The notes: a model not told the origin generated them from the sequence alone. DNA of 64,000 nt from Prorocentrum cordatum (GCA_963575745.1 CAUYUJ010002101.1:29417-93416), one strand, 5' to 3'; positions 43,061 through 54,877 are shown, counted from the stretch's first letter. Made by a program: numbers and translations.

Positions 43061-44660
43061 ATGTCGTCCATCCAGTCTGATGGCGCTGCTGGCGCCTCCA
43101 TCGACCTGACGCCCCCCAAGAGCAGTGGCGACAGTGACGCAGCGAAGTTGTTGGACTCTGAGGACTCGTCTATGACGGACGTCAGCTCAATGGGTGACGG
43201 GATTGACGTCGAGGATCCAATGGAGGATGGTGGTGGATGCGCAGAGGACATGTGGGAGGACTCCCCCGAGCCCCGCGCCGGCGCGCTGGACGACGCGAGC
43301 ATGGCCGCTTTTGCGAGCAGCGACGACAGCGACGAGAGCGTTCCCCTCGGCACGAACAAGCAGCGTCAGACGGATAGCCTTGGGCCAGAGAAATTGTAAA
43401 AACTCTTAGAGCCCCTTGGGGGCGTGGGGGCCGCCCAAGGCCCTGATAGGGTCCCTAAGATGGCAGTATGCCATATAGGTTTATATGCATATATTATATA
43501 TATTATATATATATATGATATGGTATGATATATATATATGATATGACATATATATATACATGTATGATACATATATATAAATGATATATATATATATATA
43601 CATGCATATATGCTAACACTTGTTCCAGCCACTCAGGCCTTGAAAACCTCTTGCCTGTGCTAGTGGGCGCAAGAGGAGAGGTCGTCTTGGGCCCTTCCTT
43701 GAGCACTCCAGAGGCCCTCTGAGATAGAACTGGGGGGCCCTGGGGGGCCCTGAGAGGGCCCCCTCTGCGTTGAGGTTTTTTGAGCGCAACTTGGCCTTGA
43801 GAGAAACATGCATACGTAGGTCAAGTTTTGCTGCCCAACCTAAGGAGGTCAGCGACGTTGTGGACCTCCTGAGTGACATCGACGACGGTACTGACGACAG
43901 TGACTTTCAGCACCCAGCCTTCGATGACGTCAACGTTGGTGATGGCATCCCAGACGACGTAGTGGAACTGTTCTCACCTCCACGCGTCGTCCCTGTTGCC
44001 GCCGCAGCAGGCTTGCGGGCCTCGCTCAGTGTCGACATCGAGACTGGGTTTGACCTGCGTCGAGTTGCTGTCCAAAAAGCAGTCATGGCAGAGCTGGAAA
44101 GGCGCGATCCGAAGTGCGTGGTCATCAGTCCACCGTGCACGTGGTTCAGCCAGCTGATGAAGCTCTGGAACGAAAAGCGGATGGACCAGGACAAGCGCAG
44201 GAAGCTTGAGGCCGATGCCATGACCATGCTTAACTTTTCGATGGCCGTCGCCAAGAGGCAGCAGCAGAAAGGGAAAGCGTTCGTGTTCGAACATCCTCAC
44301 CGGGCAACCTCCTGGCAGCGCGGGTCTGTGAGGGAGTGCATGGGGCTGAGCGGCGTTCGCACATACCAGTTCGACCTTTGCAGGTATGGGCTTGCAAGCC
44401 CTATACACAACATCCCCATGAAGAAGGCAACTACGTTCATGACCAATATGCCATCATTCAGCGCGTTCAGCAATGTGAAGTGCAATTGCACCAAGCAGAG
44501 CTGGGACGTTCCAGGTTTCAAGAAGACTATGGTCAAGCACCGCCGCGTGCAGGACAACGAGGGCCCTTTCAAGCTCAGCAAGTTCTGCCAGATCTACCCA
44601 GTTCCGCTCGTCAACGAGATGGTCAGGTGCATGCGCATCCACATCGCCTCGCAGCCTTGA
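43061..44660 (+). CDS. C5-methyltransferase-like protein with acidic N-terminus, two exons
   Basis: Exon 1 starts at ATG 43061 (MSSIQSDGAAGASIDL), is very acidic (DSEDSSMTDVSSMGDGIDVE) and runs to about 43370-43395; exon 2 starts after CCTAAG at 43847 (EVSDVVDLLSDIDDGTDD) and ends with TGA at 44658. The exact exon 1 donor is not fixed. The core fits a cytosine-C5 methyltransferase fold: VVELFSPPRVV (motif I position), SLSVDIETGFDL (motif II), VVISPPCTWFSQLMKL with an intact PPC catalytic-loop motif (motif IV), and FVFEHPHRATSW in place of ENV. Related domains are frequent in dinoflagellates, many inside retroelement polyproteins (from memory). No reverse transcriptase or integrase is visible nearby. 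Whether it modifies DNA is unknown. It is clearly separate from the 12767-13768 protein, sharing only the fold-level motifs. Confidence 0.65.
43487..43606. repeat. (TA)n-rich microsatellite in the intron
   Basis: Imperfect ATAT/ATGATA repeat, one of only two AT-rich stretches in the window. Confidence 0.93.
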
Positions 44661-44875
44661 CCTCAGCGCCAGCCATCCTCCTGCAACAAAGCTCGCGCGA
44701 TTGGGTTCTGAGCTGCGCCGCCAATTCATTAGTTGATTCGCAGCCTGTGGGGTGCCATGACGCGCAGAGGCGCTGGCTAATTGCTTGCTCGTAGTTGCTC
44801 GTGACTCGCCGGCTCAGGCACTCCTAGTCATGCAGGGAAGGGCTTTGCAAAAACAACAGGCGCCATCATCATCAG

Positions 44876-44912
<37 letters not shown>

Positions 44913-46100
44913 GTCATCCCCCTCCTGCTGCTCCACCACCCCCCCCTCATCCTCCTCCTCCTCCTCCTCCTCTGCGCGCGAGTGAGGGGGGGAGGTGAGG
45001 GAGGGGGGGCAACAAGGTGATGAGAGTTCAGTGACGAGGGTCCGAGGGGGGAAGATGGCCAGGGAAAGGGAATGGCGGCGACGACGACGATTGCGCCGAC
45101 GACGACGACGACGGGGGCAACGTCGACAACATTGACGACGACGTCGACGACGACGACTGGGTCTCTGGAAGCTTCTCGTCGTCACAGCTGGGCCTGCCTC
45201 GAAGTTCTGGCCTTTGGTTTGAACGCGATTCGTAGTCCTGGTCAGTCGTCGTCGTCGTCGCTGCCAAGAGCCCCCCCCCCGGTGCGCGCAGGCAGCCGGT
45301 GGCGCCTCGCTGGGCAGCCAACTCCTAGAGGCTCACCAGCCGCTGGAGGGCATCAGGACCCCTGGGGGCGGGGCGCGATGGGGATGGCCACGGCGAGGAA
45401 TGCGAACGTGAGTAGGGACTCGAGGATTGTTAGTGAATGAGGAGCACATACTGAGGAGGTTGATTGGGGCAGCAGGAACGTGGATGGGGTAGAATGAGAG
45501 CACGAGCACACATGCAGGAGGAGCGAGCGCCGCAGCATGCGCAGGAAAACACGTGAGGAGCATGAGAAGCATGAGCAGGAACAGCATCAGCAACGAGTAA
45601 GAGCAATATCAGGAGCCTGTGATGCCATGGGTCTTGCCTGAACGCATCGTCACTGATGGGAGAGCCCCCCTGGCCCGGCTGGCTGCCCCTAGGACGCATG
45701 TCGTCATCAGCGCGCCCCTCTACTCGCGGGACATCTTCGTCTAGCCACCAGTGCTGCCGAGCAGAGGACTGCTGTGGCAAAACTGGTCAAGGGGGAGGGC
45801 CAACGGCAGGCTGGACGTTTTAAAACGATACCTCTGCAGAGCCCCCCGCAAAACTACGCGTGGTAACTAAGGAAGATATGCCCTCCAGGGCCTGGAGGGG
45901 ATGGGGGGGAACTTGCGAAGGGGCCTGGAGGTCCCAAGATGGCCCCCTGGAGGCCGCGAGAATGCCCCACTGCGGACCGATAGTTGACAGAAAGCTGACA
46001 GAGGCCATCTTGAGGCCATCTTGGGCCACCTCGGGCTATGTTGGGGCCATCTTGGGCCCCGAGAGGGGCCCCAGAGGTCCCTGGAAGAGCGAAGAAAAAT
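44661..46100. repeat. Spacer with ATC, GGA and GAC microsatellites
   Basis: (ATC)n at 44866-44914, CTC at 44950-44975, GAC/GTC at 45075-45165 and 45245-45262. Between 45470 and 45600 GAGCA repeats. A minus-strand stretch at about 45620-45770 (HWWLDEDVPRVEGRADDD) is open and exon-like but has no partner, so it is not called. CCAAGATGGCC units at 45930-46070. Confidence 0.5.
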
Positions 46101-46109
46101 GTTTAAAAC

Positions 46110-46560
46110 GCACGCACAAAACAACACCTTAAGATGATTGTTGTTGGTGTTGTCGTCGTCGTCGTTGTCGTCGTCGTCGTTCCAGGTGGTGGGTCGTGGC
46201 GCGGGCGGGTCGCAGCGCAGGCCGCTAGAGTGGCGTGACGTCCCACAGCCACTGATTCAGACAACACCCAAGTGACATGCATTCCCGTGGTTGGGGCCCT
46301 CTCGGATCCCCAAGGAGGGCCAGGGCAGGGCGGGAGGGCTCCCGAGGGGCCCCGAGAGGGGGCCAGGAGGGCCCCAAGAGGGCGCTGACAACTTAGCGTG
46401 TACGTCGGACCATCTTTGGGGTCCAACCTGATAAATGTTTCGAGCTGCGTTCAGCTGTAGCGACGAAGCCCCCCCACCCCCCACCACCGCCGCCGCACCA
46501 CTGCGCACACGCGCCGCCAGAAAACGAGGAGGGGCACGCCCGTGCAGAGAGAGGGGGGGG
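46110..46560. repeat. Upstream repeat P, copy 2
   Basis: Matches 32870-33180 block by block, with an extra stretch of CCAAGA/TCTTGG repeat and unique sequence at about 46245-46405. It ends in CGTGCAGAGAGAGGGGGG as copy 1 does. Confidence 0.6.
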
Positions 46561-46713
46561 AGAGATGGGGCCAAACTTCCTCCCCCTGTTCCTCCCCTTC
46601 TCCCTCTTGGGGCCTTCCCAGGGCCCTCCTGGGGGGAGGGCTGGATGGCTCCTCAGAAGTCCCTGGCGTCATCCTCATCCCCCCTCGCCCTGAGTTGCTT
46701 GCCACGCTCCTAG

Positions 46714-49700
46714 GACCTCCTCTCATCAGACGCTGAGGCTGCTGGGGGCGCCGGAGCGCGCAGTTATTACAGTCGCTCAATCTCACCTGCGTTTCAAGAT
46801 CACCAGTACCTGCAAACGTGGTCCAATGGGGCGCAGCAGCAGGTTCAAACACAGCGTGCACCACTTTCGCACCTGGACCCCTTCGATCCAGATGCCCCTG
46901 CTGATGCTGAGCGTCTGCTTTCTTCCCCAGGGGAACCTGCTGCTGATGAAGTTGGCAGTGGCCCAGAGGACAGTGGCGACTCCACTCCAGGCGATGGGGG
47001 CTGTTCTGATGCTGCTGACTTACTTTCTTCCCGGTCGGATGCCGCGCCAGAGGTCCCTGGTGTTTCGAGCGATGACAAAAGTGGCGATGGTTCAGGCAGC
47101 TCGGATTGGGATATGATGGTGGGGACAAGTTCCAGGAAGAAAGCCAATCAGATACGTTTCCCAGCTCTCTCCCTGCAAGAGTTAGTCTCGGGGACCTCCC
47201 TGGAAGGGTCCACTGATGTGGACAAGGTGGAAGAGATACGAACCCAACTTGCAGAAATGGACAGGGAATCGGTGACCAATTGGTTGTTCGAGTCGCTCCG
47301 CTTACTGCCCCAAGGCAAATGGTTGCTCTGTGGCCACGACGTCCACAGTGCACAACTATGGTCTGCTCTGGTGGGTGTGTCCAAGCACCGAGTACGGAGG
47401 CTCCGGAAACATTACGAGAACGGCAACACACGCCCTCCTACTGATGGGAGGTTTTACAGCACTCGTGAGTACACCGCGCCTGGCGCCGAGATCACTAACA
47501 CGTTCTTGCACTGGGTGCACGCCCACGTGGCAGAGCCACTGGCCGAAGGGAAGGTGTTGGAAGACAGTGACGAGGAGTCTCGGGCAAACAAATCGCGCGG
47601 CTGGCCTGCCCCCTCCTGTCTCCTCCCTGCCCTTCGCCATCCCCCCCTCCACCCCTCCTGTCTCGCTTTCCTCGCTGCCTGCCTGCCTCCCTGCTTTCCT
47701 CGCTGCCGGCCTGCCTCCCCTCGCTGCCTACTCTGTGTCCCCTGGGCCCCCCCTGCGCCCGTGGCCTCCATCGCCAGCTCGATGCCCACCTGCCCCGGCC
47801 AGCAGGAGATAGGAGATGACGCTGCTGGCGGGGTGGAGCAAGAGGAGTCGATGTTCCGCGCCTCCTCTGAGCCTGCGCTGCGTGTCTTCGCAGCGCAGAC
47901 TGTCGACGCACTTGAGCCCCGTTACCTTGCGCAGCAATCGTTCGAGGAATTCGTGACGCTTCGCGTATCCCCACCAGCCCATCCAGAAACGACGCCCGGG
48001 CGAGTTGAGGCGATGAGGGAAGTGTAGGAGCGAAGAGGGGGATAGCCGAACCGAGCGAAGGAGGGATGAGGAGAATGAGAACGCTGGATGGATGGATTGA
48101 TGAGGGAGTTAAGGATGATGAATATGATGACGAAGAGGAGGATGAGGATGAGGACGAGGAGGAGGAGGATACGAAGGAGGAGGCGGGGGGGGATGATGAC
48201 GATGAGGAGGAGGAGGAGGAGGAAAGGCGGAGGAGGATGAGTAGGCGGAGAGGTGGAGGTGAATACTGAGGAGGACGAGGACCTGCAGAATAGCCAGAAG
48301 CATCTTGGATGTCTTTCGGATGTCTCTTGGACGCCTTTTGGAGGCCTCTTGAAGCGTCTTGGGCCCCTCTTGGGGCCCTCTTGGGGCCGTCTTGGGGCCC
48401 TCTTGGGGCCCCACAGACCGCCCCGAAAGGGGCCCTGCCCTCTTGGGCCCCCCCTGGGGTCCTCTTGGGGCCCTCTTGGGCCCCCCCTGGAGTCCTCCTG
48501 GGGCCCTCTTGGGGCCCCGAGAGGGCCCCGAGAGGGCTCCAAGAGGGCCCCAAGAGCGGTCACGCGAAACCTTTCTCGCGTGACCGTTCTTGGGGCCCTC
48601 TTGGAGCCGTCCTGGGGCCCTCTTGGGGCCCTATTGGAGCCCTTTTGGGGCCCTCTTGGGGCTCTCTTGGGCGCCCAAGAGAGCCCCAGGAGGGCTCCAA
48701 GAGGGCCCCAAGAGCGGTCACGCGAAACCTTTCTCGCGTGACCGCTCTTGGGGCCCTCTTGGAGCCGTCCTGGGGCCCTCTTGGGGCCCTATTGGAGCCC
48801 TTTTGGGGCCCTCTTGGGACCCCAAAGACCGCCCCGAAATGGGCCCTGGCAGAACGACCCTGCCATCTTGAGGCCTCGGATGGCCATCAGAAGCGAGAAG
48901 AATGCGAGAATGCAAACATCATTTGTTTTCTTTAAGCTTTTGAAAGGTTTTGGCCTCTTGGAGGCCTCCTTGGGAAGCGATTTGGCTTCTTGGAGCCGTC
49001 TTGGGGTGGTCTTGGGGTCTCTCAGAGCATCTTCCTATCGCGATGGAGGTTATCTTGGGCCCTCCGAGGCGCTCCTGGAGCCGCCTGGGGCGAAAAAGTA
49101 CCCTCTGACACCTCGCCGCGCCTCCCGTCCAGGTCCAGGGAGGGGGTAGGGGGAGGGGTGCACCCTTCCCCGAAGGAGAAGAAGGGGGTTGGAAGAGGAA
49201 ACTCCCTAGACCACCTACGCTCCACAGGGCTGGTGGGATTCTACAACATGCTGAAGACATGGTGCGCTGATGTAGGCGAGGATGAACCGCCAAGTCGAAC
49301 GACGATGCAGAGGGCGTTCGGAACCACATGGAACACAAAGATATTGTTCCGGGGCTCAGGGCAGCACAAGAAATGCGACATTTGCACGAAATTAGAGGAG
49401 TGGCGACGCTCAGCTGTTACACTTGCAGACAAGAAACGACTTGGAGAAGAGAAAATGAAACGCATCAATATGGTGAAACAAGATCGGGCTGTGTACAAAC
49501 GAAACTCAGTATTGTCTGAGATGTGCACGCGTCCCAACACAGTGGGCACTATTTCTCCAGAAGAAGCTGTACTATGTATTTGTTTGGATGGGATGGATCA
49601 ATCAAAATTCTGCTGCCCAAGACATCGCGTCTTCCAGAGGTCCAAAGAGTCCGAGTCCCTCTTCCGGCCAACATTCTTAACGCTTCGCGCATCTCCACTG

Positions 49701-50905
49701 GGCCATCCAAGCGCAGTGAGTGCTGAGGGGGGGCCTCGCCATGGTTGTCTCTCATGGGCATCTTGGGGGGGAGGGCCTTTCAAGGGCCTCTTATCTTTTT
49801 CCAGGGTGCCTCGTGGGCTTCTTCAAGGGCTCCTGGGGGGCATCTTGGAGGCCAACTTTTGGGATCCATCTTGCATGCTGGCGCGGGGCCCTAAGCTCAG
49901 CTCCCGTGTCGAGCCTCTCCCTTCCCTACACGCCCCCATCCCACCTTCTCTTTCCCTCCGGACAGAGATCCGCGCCTCCCCTCACCAACTCCCCGCCGAG
50001 CTTCAGGGAAAGGGGTAGAAGGGGGGCGCGGGCGCGAACCTTTGACCAGAGGGGGGAAACAAGTGTCCTTGCACCAATCGTGCCTTCCAGGGCGCACAGG
50101 ATTACATTTCACAGGTGGGACAGCCCATGGCTTATTTGAGTTCTACTTCGTGTCTGACGAGAATATGAGGAAGGACCCCCAATCAACCATAGAGATGCTT
50201 TCGCACATGATTGAGGAGTCCATGAAAGAGATCGACTCCCGCAAAGCTCAACGACCCCAACATCTCAACCTGCAGCTGGACAACACTTCTAGAGAGAACA
50301 GGAACGTCACTGTGATGACATGGCTAGCGTGGCTGGTGGCAGAGAGAAAATTCCAGACAGCTACTTGGAATGGCCTGATGGTGGCCCACACGCATATCGA
50401 CCAAGACCAACGTTTTTCTGTTTGTGGCGCAACACTGGCGCGCAAACCTAAACTCGAGGACCCAGACGAGTTCATGGCTGCTATTCGGGAAGTCCCGCCT
50501 TCGCGACAACGAACACAACGCGTCGAACACCAACGCGTTGCACGAAATTGGCAAAACTTTCTGGCTCCACTCAACGTCGCCATGGGGGGGCACACTGGCA
50601 AGAACAGTGTCCACAGTTACACGTTTGCGCGATACGAGGACTTGCTCATTGCGCATGGTGATAGTGTCGACATCGGGGTGCACGACGTGGAGGTCAAGAG
50701 TGGTGATGTGTTCTTGCTCACTCGCGACAATATGTCGTCCTGCGTGCTGTCGCAACCTCCTGCTCTAATTCTACCACAAATGAACTTGGCTGCTCTGGAT
50801 CGGGCCCGCGTGCTGCCTGGACAGGGTCTCGTGGTGATGAAGCGGAATGAGATCCCCGCAGACACAGTGAGGAATTACCGCAAGATGGCGAACGCAGTGG
50901 ACTGA
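46714..50905 (+). CDS. Transposase-like protein (DUF7869-like), at least four exons, 5'-incomplete
   Basis: Exons: 46714-47574 (after acceptor CTCCTAG; starts DLLSSDAEAAGG), 47806-47952, 49236-49676, 50099-50905 (TGA). Together about 751 codons, in frame throughout. The first ATG exon is not identified. The N-terminus is acidic and Ser-rich; then RLLPQGKWLLCG and YTAPGAEITNTFLHWV. Exon 3 has RAFGTTWNTKILFRGSGQHK, a Cys pair KKCDICTKL and the first acidic site ICLDGMDQSKFC. Exon 4 has HLNLQLDNTSRENRN and VAHTHIDQDQRF. The D...DN..EN.N...HTH.D.D order matches what I remember of DUF7869 proteins and fits an RNase H-like D-D-D/E active site, so a transposase origin is plausible. Intron 1 fits AG|GA; introns 2 and 3 start with the introner word (I3, I5). 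All motifs are intact, so it may be functional or domesticated. Confidence 0.7.
47953..49235 (+). mobile_element. Introner-like intron I3 with inserted hairpin repeats
   Basis: About 1280 nt, phase 0, between EEF and GFYNMLKTW. Starts GTGACGCTTCGCGTATCCCC, ends CACAGGGCTGGTG next to GGATTC. Left ATCCCCACCAGCCC and right GGGCTGGTGGGATT are near inverted repeats. Ends match I4; the middle has about 1 kb more, made of GGA/GAT-rich microsatellite (48080-48260) and the CCAAGA/hairpin repeat (48295-48830). Confidence 0.7.
48520..48830. repeat. Long-hairpin repeat, reversed copy
   Basis: Two units with the same stem as 38880-39340 but in reverse complement: CCAAGAGCGGTCACGCGA, loop with AACCTTTC, then TCGCGTGACCG. 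Centres lie near 48571 and 48730. Confidence 0.8.
49677..50098 (+). mobile_element. Introner-like intron I5, 5' end only
   Basis: Third intron of the transposase-like gene, phase 0. It starts TTAACGCTTCGCGCATCTCC then ACTGGGCCATCC, related to the others' starts; the 3' end (TTCCAGGGCGCACA before GGATTAC) lacks a clear inverted repeat. The donor is not GT. Confidence 0.5.
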
Positions 50906-51173
50906 AATGGGTGTTTGAAATATCGTGGAGGAGTTGGATGATGAGGTGGATGATGACATAGAGTTGTAGGTGGGTGATGAGGTGGAGAAGAAGGAGGTGG
51001 AGGAGAGTTAGGCTGGAGGAGGAGGCGAGTGGGCGAATAGGGCGAGCCCCCCCCCCCCCCTGAGCAGCCTCGACCATCAGCACCCACTGCAATGGTCAGC
51101 GCGGGCACGATGGCCTCCAGCATTCGTGGGGGAGGGCTGTCGAGTGGGATGGCCGGGGAAAGTGGGACAGGGA
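50906..51173. other. Short 3' flank
   Basis: GATGAGGTGGA-type degenerate repeats, a C13 run at 51046-51060, no gene. Confidence 0.5.
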
Positions 51174-51294
51174 GGTGGTCAGCTGCAGGGGCCAGGGGCG
51201 CAGGGAGTAGGCCATTAGCCAGGGAGGGATGCCATCCCTCCCTGGCTCTTCCATGGCCTTCTCCCTGCGCCCCTGGCCCCTGCAGCTGGCCACC
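51174..51294. repeat. Long inverted repeat, 121 bp
   Basis: Outer arms 51174-51207 and 51261-51294 pair at 33 of 34 positions (arm contains CAGCTGCAGGGGCCAGGGGC). An inner pair, CCAGGGAGGGATG at 51219-51231 and its complement at 51233-51245, is perfect with a 1-nt gap. It lies 209 bp upstream of the ATG at 51503. Role unknown. Confidence 0.85.
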
Positions 51295-51502
51295 CCCCTG
51301 GGATGGGAGCCTGACACGCGACAGTGGGAGAGGGACATAGCGCGTGGGCCTGTCTGTCTCTGTACACGGCGAGGGGGTGAATCCACAGACCCCGCCCCTG
51401 ACCCCGCCCCTGTCCCTGACCCTGACAATCCTCGACCTGGGCCCGAGTCTTGACCCTGGAGTTTTGACGCCCTGATTCGCCCAGGCAGCTGAGCCCTGGA
51501 AC

Positions 51503-53339
51503 ATGGACAGGGCGAAAACTTACATTGACGACTGGCTGGACCAGGCGATGCGCTGCGAGGACTACCATGAGCACCTGTGGGACCTCACTTCCTTCGTGCT
51601 GGCGCCTCCTGGGGCGATCGCTGCTCTCGAGCCTGGCCAACTCCCAGCAGGTTTCCCCACGGCTGTCGACACCAACAGGGTCGTAGTGAAGGCGGGGGCG
51701 CCTGCGCCTGAACGGACGTGGGCGCCGAAGGAGAAGGCGAAGGCACTGGCGAAGAAAAGAGGAGGAGGAAGATCAGGGGGCGGCGGGCTCGACGACGAGG
51801 CGCCGACGAAGCAGCGCCGCAGAATACGTGCTAAGAGTGCGGTCCAGGTGGGGCGGGCTGCAACCGCGCCTCCTCCTCCCCCTCCTCCTCCTCCTCCTCC
51901 TCCTCCTCCTCCTGGGGTCTCTTGAAGTCTCCGGAGGCTCCTGGAAGCTTCCGGAGGCAAAAAATACCAAGAACGTGCAAAAAACATCGATCCTCGATCC
52001 TCCTCCCCATACTCCTTCTCCTCCTCCTCCTCCTCCTGCTCCTCCTCCTCCTCCCCTCCGGCCCCAGATCCACTCAAAATGGGGCCCTGGACCCCTCCCA
52101 GGGTCCATCCTGGCAAATCTTTCGTGTCGGATCAATGGTTGACGATCCTGGGGTCCAGGAAACGGCTCTCCAGAGGCCTGAACCAGGGGAAAAACACTGA
52201 AAGTCGACACATGATGAGACGTCCTCCTCGGCCCTCACCCCCCTCCCCAGAGGAGGAGGAGGAGGAGGAGGAGGAGGAGAGGATGGGGGAGGACGAGGAC
52301 GAGGAGGAAAGGAGGAGGATGAGGACACAGATAAGCGGATGACGAGGAGTGGGATGATAATGGTGGAGGAGGAGGAGGAGGTGGAGGAGGAGGTAATGGC
52401 GGACAGAGGAGGGGGACGAGGTGGAGGAGGAGGGCTAACGCGAGGGCCAGGCGCCTCCTCCTTCCCCTTCTCCACCCCCCTGCCGAATGCTAAGCGCCCG
52501 GCGAGGAACAGCACGGCGACGATGCCGCCGGCGATCCCCCCGCCCCGGGGCCGCAGGAGGAGGGCAGCGGAGGAGGAGGAGGAGGCGACGCACGAGAGGA
52601 GGGCCCGCCGGCCGCGGCCCACGACGCCGCGCCGCCGGCCGCGGCCGAGGAGGTCCCCCAGCCGCCGGCCGCGGCCGAGGAGGGGGACGGGCGAGGGCGC
52701 GGGCGAGGACGCGGGCGAGGGCGCGCCCGAGGGCGCGGGCGCAGAGGAGGACACGGCGCAGAGGCGGGCGCCGCCGCCCCCGGCGCCGCCCCCGGCGCAG
52801 GCGCCGATCCCGCTGCCCCCGGTGCAGGTGCTGACCCCGGCGCAGGTGCTGATCCTGCCGGCCCTGCCGCCCCCGCGGCCCCAGCCGCCGGCGCGGCCCC
52901 CGCCGCCGGCCCCGCCGACGCTGGCGCAGCCGCACAGAGGACCCACCGACGCCGTCGTCGTCGTGGTGGTGGTGGTCGTCGTCGTCGTCGTGGTGGTGGT
53001 GGTGGTCGTCGTGGTGGTGGTGGTGGTCGTCGTCGTCGTCGTGGTGGTGGTGGTGGTCGTGGTGGTGGTGGTGGTGGTGGTCGTGGTGGTGGTGGTGGTG
53101 CTTCTCTCTCCTCCTTCTACTGCCCTCCCTCCCCCTCCTCACCCCCCTCACCCCCTGCCACTGCGAGGAGGTGCCGCGCACTACCTCCACGCCCACCAGG
53201 GTGCGGCCCCTTCGGGTGCCCGAAGTGCGAGGGCACCAAGAAGAAGGGGATGTACCCGAATGGCTGCAAACAATGCAGAGCAGCAGCTGGGTGGGTCTTC
53301 GATGGCGCTGACCGTTCCTGGAAGCGATTACAGGGCTAG
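51503..53339 (+). CDS. Small basic protein with C-terminal zinc ribbon, multi-exon
   Basis: Exon 1 starts at ATG 51503 (MDRAKTYIDDWLDQAMRCED) and runs to about 51848 (KQRRRIRAKSAVQ, donor CCAG|GTGGGG). A middle exon at about 52495-52945 starts after TAAG and reads CPGEEQHGDD-like sequence, then AREEGPPAAAHDAAPP, an RGRGRGRGRGR run and a Gly/Ala/Pro linker. The last exon, about 53201-53339, reads CGPFGCPKCEGTKKKGMYPN then GCKQCRAAAGWVFDGADRSW, TAG stop: CPKC and CKQC make a zinc ribbon. Exon 2 to 3 joins in frame as QR-CGPFGC; the exon 1 to 2 phase does not fit simply, so an extra small exon or other border is likely. Basic regions and RG repeats suggest nucleic-acid binding; not proven. Confidence 0.55.
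51870..52494. repeat. Intron 1 content: CTC and GGA microsatellites
   Basis: CTC tracts at 51875-51912 and 52015-52060, GGA tracts at 52245-52275 and 52360-52435. The opposite purine/pyrimidine tracts could pair in RNA. Confidence 0.8.
52950..53100. repeat. (GTC)n/(GTG)n microsatellite
   Basis: Alternating GTCGTC and GTGGTG blocks inside the second intron of the zinc-ribbon gene. A poly-valine ORF across it is an artefact. Confidence 0.93.
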
Positions 53340-54400
53340 AACCTGGTTATATGATATTGGATGAGGGGGCGCGTCTGCTGACATCGCTCGAGACGACGCT
53401 CGAGCGCTGGTGCTCTAGGTATCGCTGCTCGCTGCTGGTGCTGATACGTCTTTGAAAATCGGTATCGCTTCCAGCTGCTGGTGCTCTAGGTCACCCTCGG
53501 GGGCGCGAAGATAATCGCGCGCCTCGCGCGTCGTGGCCTGGGCCAGAGAGCCACCTCTCTCCAGGTTGGCCTCGCGAGGGCGCGAGGGCGCTAAGATAAC
53601 CGCGCATCGTGGGGCGCGATGCGCGAAGGTAGGTGACCTAGGTGCTGCTCGTCTACTTCCTCGTCCTCCTCTCAACCTTTCCTCTTAGTAATCCCTATCA
53701 TCTTCCTTTCCCCACCTCCTCCTCCTCCTCGTCCTGCCTGCCTTCCCCACTCCGCCCTCCTCACTTCCTCAATCGGTCTCTGAGTGAGAGCGCTCTGCCC
53801 GTCCATCCCCCCCCCCCCCCCCATCCCGCGCAGTCCTTGATCGAGCTTCTCCTCGGTCAGCAGCAACACCACCACCTCAACCTACCAAGCGTGACGCCTC
53901 GGGCCCTCAGGCAACGTGGGCCCTCGTGGGGCCCTGTCCTGGGGCCCTCGTGGGGCCCCGTCGCCGTCGTCTCCTGGGCCCTCGTGGGGCCCTGTCCTGG
54001 GGCCCTCGTCTCCTAGGCCCTCGTGGGGCCGCTGTCCTGGATGGGGCCATGGTCTGAGGGGGGCGCCCCTCCCCCCCTGGGGTGGGTCGGGCCCGAGATG
54101 TCGAGGAGGAGAAGGAGGTGATAGTTGGGGCCAGGCTGGGAGGGGGAGGGGGCAGGAGGTGGGGGGGAGGGAGGAGGAATTAAGCATTACAGTGCGAATG
54201 GAAGAGGAGGGGGGAGGAGGAGGAGGGCGGCGGAGCTTGCGGAGCTTGTCCGAGAACGACGACGACGACGACGGCGGTGGCGGCGGCGACGGCGTCGGCA
54301 GCAGCGATGATGACGACCACAAATGCGAGCGCAAGAAGCGACGGGGGAGGAGGTGGGGCAGGACAGAAATGAATTAGCCCCAATATCGTCGACGACGAGC
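53340..54400. other. Spacer with short direct repeats
   Basis: GCTGCTGGTGCT occurs near 53428 and 53474 and related GGCGC(G/T)AAGATAA(T/C)CGCGC words near 53503 and 53588. GGGCCCTCGTGGGG repeats at 53900-54030. A C14 run at 53808-53822 and GGA/GAC tracts after 54190. No gene supported. Confidence 0.5.
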
Positions 54401-54704
54401 GGTCGAGGATGGCCTGAGATGGCTTCAAGACGGCCCAAGATGGCCCGGATACGGCCAAGGCGCCCTCGAGGGCCTCCCCCCCAGAGGGCCTCAGGAGGCC
54501 CAGCAACGCTATCTTCCTTTAGTTTTTGAAAATGTCAGGAGTCTCGCCCTTTGCCTTTTCGAAGTTCTGATGGTCCAAGACCGCCGAAGAGGCGCCGACG
54601 TTTATTTTCGCTCCGCGGGGTGCACGCGGAGCACGTGGGGGAGGATGATGAGGAGGAGGAGGAGGATAAAGAGGAGGAGGAGGAGGAAAAGGAGGAGGAG
54701 GAGG

Positions 54705-54736
<32 letters not shown>

Positions 54737-54740
54737 AAGC

Positions 54741-54772
<32 letters not shown>

Positions 54773-54877
54773 AATCATCATCATCATCACCATCAGCATC
54801 ATCATCATCATCATAAGCATCGTCATCATCACCATCAGCATCATCGTCATCATCATAAGCGTCATCATCATCATCAG

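Noticed and set aside
44661-45800. Minus-strand exon-like segment around 45620-45770
   Set aside because: Composition is coding-like, but no splice partner, start or homology could be recognised.
52339-53364. 341-codon plus-strand ORF with poly-valine
   Set aside because: Crosses a GTC/GTG microsatellite; the adjacent frame gives a more sensible Gly/Ala/Pro linker leading to the zinc ribbon.
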